DNA of 22,479 nt, taken from NCBI GenBank assembly GCA_943704525.1, contig CALSCQ010001544.1, positions 1-22,479 of the forward strand, given 5' to 3'. Position 1 is the first letter of the stretch, and every line of letters begins with the position of its first letter. This document shows positions 18,646 through 22,479 of the stretch, in pieces. A program made the position numbers and the translations under genes. The notes under the pieces are model-generated. The model was not told the DNA's origin and did no database searches. It saw nothing but the letters and a program-made list of their open reading frames with translations. The DNA is from Pigoraptor vietnamica. Its lineage: Eukaryota; Opisthokonta; Filasterea.

Positions 18646-21600
18646 CTACGCATCCTCCGGTTTGACATTGGCAGCGCCCAACTGATGTCGGTGCTCGTGC
18701 ACGGCGACCGCAGGGCCATCGGACGCATCAACGTCCCCGCCCGCGCCCGACGAGCCGCCCAAACCGAGAGAGTGGGTGTGGGCGTGGGCGTCTGGCGGGC
18801 CCTGACCCGCCGTTGCACCCGCCGGAACCAAGCCCCGCATGAAGAGTCCCCGCACGCGCGCAATAAACGCGGCCTGCTCGTCCTCCGAGACGTAGATGCG
18901 CGCCGCAAGCGACTCGCAAAGCTTGTCGAGGTACGTGAGGGGCTCACCGCGGCGATAAGGTCGCATCATGTCCACGCGGCTGCAAGACGAACGAATGGTG
19001 AGCACATAACAATCGCCAAAAAGGGGAGAGGGAAGAATAAAATTCTTCGCAGAACCTACCCCTTTGTCAAACGGTACCGCTGAACAATTCGCGCCACGTC
19101 CACGAAGAGTTCAGGGTCAAGAACCTCGGCCGGCGCAATGGACTTCTCACACACATACGGCAACCCTAAATTGGGCGAACGAAAAAGTGGCGTTATTCTC
19201 TCGTACAAGTGGAGTGGAGGTGCTAAGAACAGACAGTCGACAAATTTCAGCTGCCCAAAAACGCCATTCGCAGTACAAACGACAGTTAAATGCGCAGACG
19301 CCAGCCATTCGCAGTACAAACGACAGATAAAAGGACAGACGCCAGCCGTTCGCAGTACAAACGACAGATAAAAGGACAGACGCCAGCCATTCGCAGTACA
19401 AACGACAGATAAAAGGACAGACGCCAGCCATTCGCAGTACAAACGACAGATAAAAGGACAGACGCCAGCCATTCGCAGTACAAACGACAGATAAAAGGAC
19501 AGACGCCAGCCATTCGCAGTACAAACGACAGATAAAAGGACAGACACTGCAGGGCCACCCACTGTACTGGTGCAGCGCGTTCCACTCGCGACCGATGGTC
19601 ACAAAGTTGAACACGGACACATTCGAGGGGTGCTCTGGGTCGAAAGGGCTGACGATGACGCCGATGAAGGGCTCCAGGCCATCCCCACGCGCAAAGAGGG
19701 CCTGCAGACGGATTGGCGGGTGTCAGCACCGCGGCTCAGCAGGTCGCAACCGCACACAAACACCGCAGCACAGGGCTTACCTGATAATTGGTTTGGTTTT
19801 CTATGTCACGCAGAGAGGGGTTAGGGGCGAACGACGGGTGCGAGTGGTACCACCCAACAACGCCGAGTCCAGCGGCTGCAAAAACGTCGCGCGCCTCCAT
19901 TTCCGACACGGGATCCATCTCGCACTGCATGCCGGTACTGAGCGAGTTGCACGCGAACGCACGAACCACGCGCAGCACGCCCTCGGTCTCGTCGTACAAG
20001 CCGCCGAGCAGCCCGATGACTTCCGTGTGCGCAATGTGGGCGTGCACGTCCATGACCAGCATGGCACCCGACCCAACGACGACACGGAACGGCGCCGGGT
20101 CCGAAGGGGTGTACCGCCGGCACGCAACGAGGGAAAAGGGATCTCCCGCACCAGGCTCGCCGTCCACTTCTTCCCCTCGCGCAGCGCCCGTCCGGCCAGG
20201 CATCGCTTCGTCTGCAAAATACCGCGCGTTGTATGCGGCGAGGCGCTGCTGCTCCTGCTGCTCCAAGCGGGCCAAACGCGCCTTCCTGGCGTCGCGGGCC
20301 ACCAGCGCCTGTGCCTGCTCGGCGCCGTGCGTGATCGTTCGACCGTCTCGCTCTTGCTCAAACACCCACTGCCCGTGCTCGTCGCGCACGCGCCGCCGTC
20401 TAGGGCCGGCGACGGCCTCATCCGCGTCTGCAGCGGCCGACGCAATGGCCTCACGGTCAGCCAGTGACATCCCTCCGCGCTCGTCGTCGCCATGGTGAGG
20501 TTGGGTGCGCCGCACCCGCGGATAAGAGGCACGCGATACTCCTCCAACCACGTCGCCGCCATTGATCGCGCCCACGGCTTCCAGATACGCGTGTACACGG
20601 CCGATCGCGTTGACGTCGCCGCAGTCCTTCAGGCCGGGGCGCACGGACGTCTTCGTGAGGTACTTCGGGCGGCACTTGCGCCAGGCCGCGAGTATGTAGT
20701 TGCGTATTCGCACGTAGCGCTCGGGCGTTTTGGAAGGGTGGCCCGAAAAAAATTCGCGGTTTCGCGCCATTTCGTGCTCCGTGATGCCGTTTTCGTCAAT
20801 TTCGACGGGCTCTTCCTCCGTCGGACTGTTTCCTTCCGGCTCTTCCTGCGCCGCGGCCGGCTGCTCGTGACTCGAGTCCGCTTGGCCGCCGTCCCTCTCG
20901 CTGTCCGAAATGCGCGCACCCTCCTCTCCCGCGCCCTCAACAAGGGGCTCCGCAGCCGTCAACGGGGCGGGACTCGCGGCAGCCGCCGGCGCCATCGCAG
21001 GCGGCTCCTCGTCCCCAATATCAATGTCCGCGTCCTCCTCCTCCTCCTCCTCGCCGTCAGCCCCCGCATTGCCCCCATCGTCGCCCGCATCGCCCCCTTC
21101 GCTCTCGTCTTGCACACGATCCGCGGAACGCCTCGGATCGCCACCCGCAGTCGCACTTGCAGCACGGTTGGCAGGCGTCGAAACGGCCGCCCCACCGGCG
21201 CTTCGCAGGACCCCTTCACCCTCCGCAGCGGCGCCGGCCTGCCCCTCCAGCCGTCGGAAATACTGGCGCGCAAAGTTCTTCACCTGCAACGCCGTTCGCG
21301 TGGCCACGTGACCGGCGATGCGCTTCCACTTGCCCCTGCCAAACTTGTGCAGCCCCCGCTCAAAGAGGACGATCTCCGCCGCGCTCCACGGCACATTGTG
21401 TGACTGCGGGCGCTGCTGCGGGGCGGCCGTCGTCGTCGCAGGCAAGGCATCTCGCTCCCGGCCCTTGTCCCGCCGCGCGCGCCCTCCCTGCGACCCCTCG
21501 CCCCGGCGCGCCTGCTTGGTGACAGGCGCCGCGACGTCGTCCGGTGGTGGGTCCGTGCGCGGCCGCTTAGAGCCCGCTGCAGCGCCCCCCGTCCCCCCGG

Positions 21601-21895
21601 AAGTGCCATTGAAATAAAACTCCTCTTCGAGCAACATGCTCTCGATCACGGCGCGGCTGCGCTCGTCGACATCGGTCGTCTCCACCCCCCAGTGGGCATC
21701 CAGCATCCACGTCGGCTCCGCAAGTTCCGCCAGCAGTTGTGCATTCGCAGCGCCGCGCGACGGAGAGAGCGTCAGCCCTCCCGCTGGAACAAGAAGGCCT
21801 GCTGTCGTGGGCGACCGTCCCTGCGTCGCGTGCGCAACGTTCAGCGCATCTGCGCCGCCCGTGTCGCTCACGATGTCAATGTCTTCTTCGTCCAT
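18646..21895 (-). CDS. MYSM1: MYSM1-like SANT-SWIRM-JAMM histone H2A deubiquitinase
   Basis: Four exons, 21895-19781, 19701-19563, 19165-19060 and 18979-18646, give 897 residues (human MYSM1 about 828). Family role: removal of monoubiquitin from nucleosomal histone H2A, in the nucleus. A SANT/Myb domain occupies about 167-214 (NVPWSAAEIVLFERGLHKFG to KNFARQYF). An acidic, Ala-rich linker with a run of Glu and Asp follows. A SWIRM domain covers about 374-448 (REFFSGHPSKTPERY, RNYILAAWRK, GRVHAYLEAVGAING). A basic coiled coil (about 525-560) precedes the JAMM/MPN+ domain at about 600-770. Its zinc site is intact: Glu625 in TEVIGLLGG, then HSHPSFAPNPSLRD with His684, His686 and Asp697, plus Ser694. 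Downstream exons continue IGVIVSPF, then YR|LPYVCEK across intron 2, as in animal MYSM1. Intron 2 contains a 41-bp minisatellite and is open in the exon frame. Confidence 0.93.
19262..19548 (-). repeat. 41-bp minisatellite, seven copies, in MYSM1 intron 2
   Basis: Seven head-to-tail copies with start points exactly 41 bp apart (19266, 19307, 19348, 19389, 19430, 19471 and 19512, counted at the ATTCGCAGTAC word, GTTCG in the third). Inner copies are almost identical; the first is diverged (GTTAAATGCG) and the last is cut off. The array lies within the intron 19562-19166. There are no unique spacers, so it is not a CRISPR array. All three minus-strand frames are open through the array. Confidence 0.95.
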
Positions 21896-22479
21896 TCCCC
21901 ATTCACGCGCAGGCCGCCGAGCGGACGACGTGGCAAGTGTGCTGTATGGGAGCCGACATGCGTCTGGGGTGCGCGCGTGTGAAGATCAAACTGTATCTCT
22001 GCATTTTCAATCGTTGTCGCCGTTTTTTGGCGCCCTCTCAAGGACTGAAAGGCTGTTTTATTTGAAAATCGCGAAATTTCTACCGTAAATTGGTTTCACT
22101 TCAATTCAGCGGAGGCAGATGACTGTCAAGTCACAATACACGTCACGATTACGCCATTTCAACAAGAGACGCCTGCGGCTGGACCCCGATTGCATATGCC
22201 TTTTATTGTAAATTTTCAATTTACAAGAGACGCCACGCTGTGGCTGGACCCTGCGGGTGAGTCCCAATGTCAATGCCGCAGTCCACGGAGCCTGACGTGA
22301 CATACCATGACAGTCAATTGTACGAACACATCGGCACACATAATACGCAGTTCTGAATAAGCAGTCCATCACCTCTCGCACCAAATGCACGCTGCTTCAG
22401 AGACACACTCAGTCTGACTCGCCGACACTGGCACACTGACACATGACAGACACAAACACACGCAAACACGCACACACAT
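21896..22479. other. Upstream region of the MYSM1-like gene
   Basis: 584 bp with no gene that I can support. It is more AT-rich than the rest of the window, notably 21980-22110 and 22190-22225. A GCGAAA word within AATCGCGAAATTTC (22067-22080) resembles an E2F-type core. Two similar segments, AAGAGACGCC...GGCTGGACCC, flank an AT-rich perfect inverted repeat (22206-22226). The last 80 bases drift into CA-rich sequence. The minus-strand open frame at 22106-22390 has no recognisable features. Confidence 0.45.
22161..22252. repeat. Direct repeats flanking a hairpin-forming inverted repeat
   Basis: AACAAGAGACGCCTGCGGCTGGACCCC at about 22161 and TACAAGAGACGCCACGCTGTGGCTGGACCC at about 22222 are imperfect direct copies about 61 bp apart. 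Between them, TTGTAAATT TTC AATTTACAA (22206-22226) is a perfect 9-bp hairpin with a three-base loop, immediately abutting the second copy. No transposase or known element end is recognised. Confidence 0.6.

Noticed and set aside
19262-19548. CRISPR-like repeat array
   Set aside because: The units are contiguous with no unique spacers and the host is eukaryotic; it is a minisatellite.
19147-19729. Separate repetitive membrane-protein gene on the minus strand
   Set aside because: The open frames are the 41-bp minisatellite read in successive phases inside a MYSM1 intron; exons on either side splice cleanly.
22106-22390. Minus-strand 94-codon frame near the right end
   Set aside because: It reads through the hairpin and direct repeats, has no recognisable motif and has no convincing start context.

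Overview
This is a gene-dense, GC-rich nuclear segment from a eukaryote. It carries nine protein-coding genes, every one interrupted by short introns of about 60 to 400 nt. Donors are mostly GTGCGT, GTGAGT or GTGGGT and acceptors are mostly CGCAG. Long CA/GT dinucleotide tracts sit inside introns. The gene set suggests a flagellated, probably unicellular organism: a dynein regulatory complex subunit (DRC3) implies a motile 9+2 flagellum, and there are a CENP-T kinetochore protein, a SANT-SWIRM-JAMM deubiquitinase of the MYSM1 type and a CPT1-type carnitine acyltransferase. One DRC3 intron has the hallmarks of a U12-type AT-AC intron, so the organism probably keeps a minor spliceosome. I cannot assign the lineage from sequence alone; a choanoflagellate-like or other deep-branching flagellate would fit.

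Layout, left to right. 1-165: 3' end of an intron with a (CA)n tract. 166-2862 (+): carnitine palmitoyltransferase, 5' end outside the window. 3015-4364 (-): a 294-aa CENP-T homologue, rebuilt from five exons. 4365-4867: divergent promoter region. 4868-7803 (+): DRC3, nine exons, 519 aa. 8119-9161 (-): TMEM53/DUF829 alpha/beta-hydrolase. 9162-9531: a second divergent promoter region. 9532-11379 (+): GDP-L-fucose synthase. 11744-14400 (+): a membrane-anchored protein fusing an epimerase-like domain to a glycosyltransferase-like domain. 14692-16865 (+): MFSD13A/TMEM180-like transporter. 17020-18251 (-): DUF2892-like two-helix membrane protein. 18646-21895 (-): MYSM1-like histone H2A deubiquitinase. 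21896-22479: its upstream region.

Most genes are unrelated housekeeping functions packed head to head or tail to tail, with 150-500 bp between them. The one stretch that may be functionally linked is 9532-16865, where a GDP-fucose synthase, a Golgi-type SDR/glycosyltransferase fusion and an MFS transporter follow each other on the plus strand. The most notable observations are: the CENP-T gene with two copies of its N-terminal [ST]PRxL motif; the AT-AC intron in DRC3; the SDR-GT fusion whose SDR catalytic Tyr is Phe; a 41-bp minisatellite in a MYSM1 intron that is open in the exon's reading frame; and an 85-bp tandem repeat running over the DRC3 stop codon. I saw no transposon, viral fossil, RNA gene or CRISPR array that I could support. 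All exon boundaries were assigned by eye from splice signals, reading phase and remembered family sequences, without alignment software.
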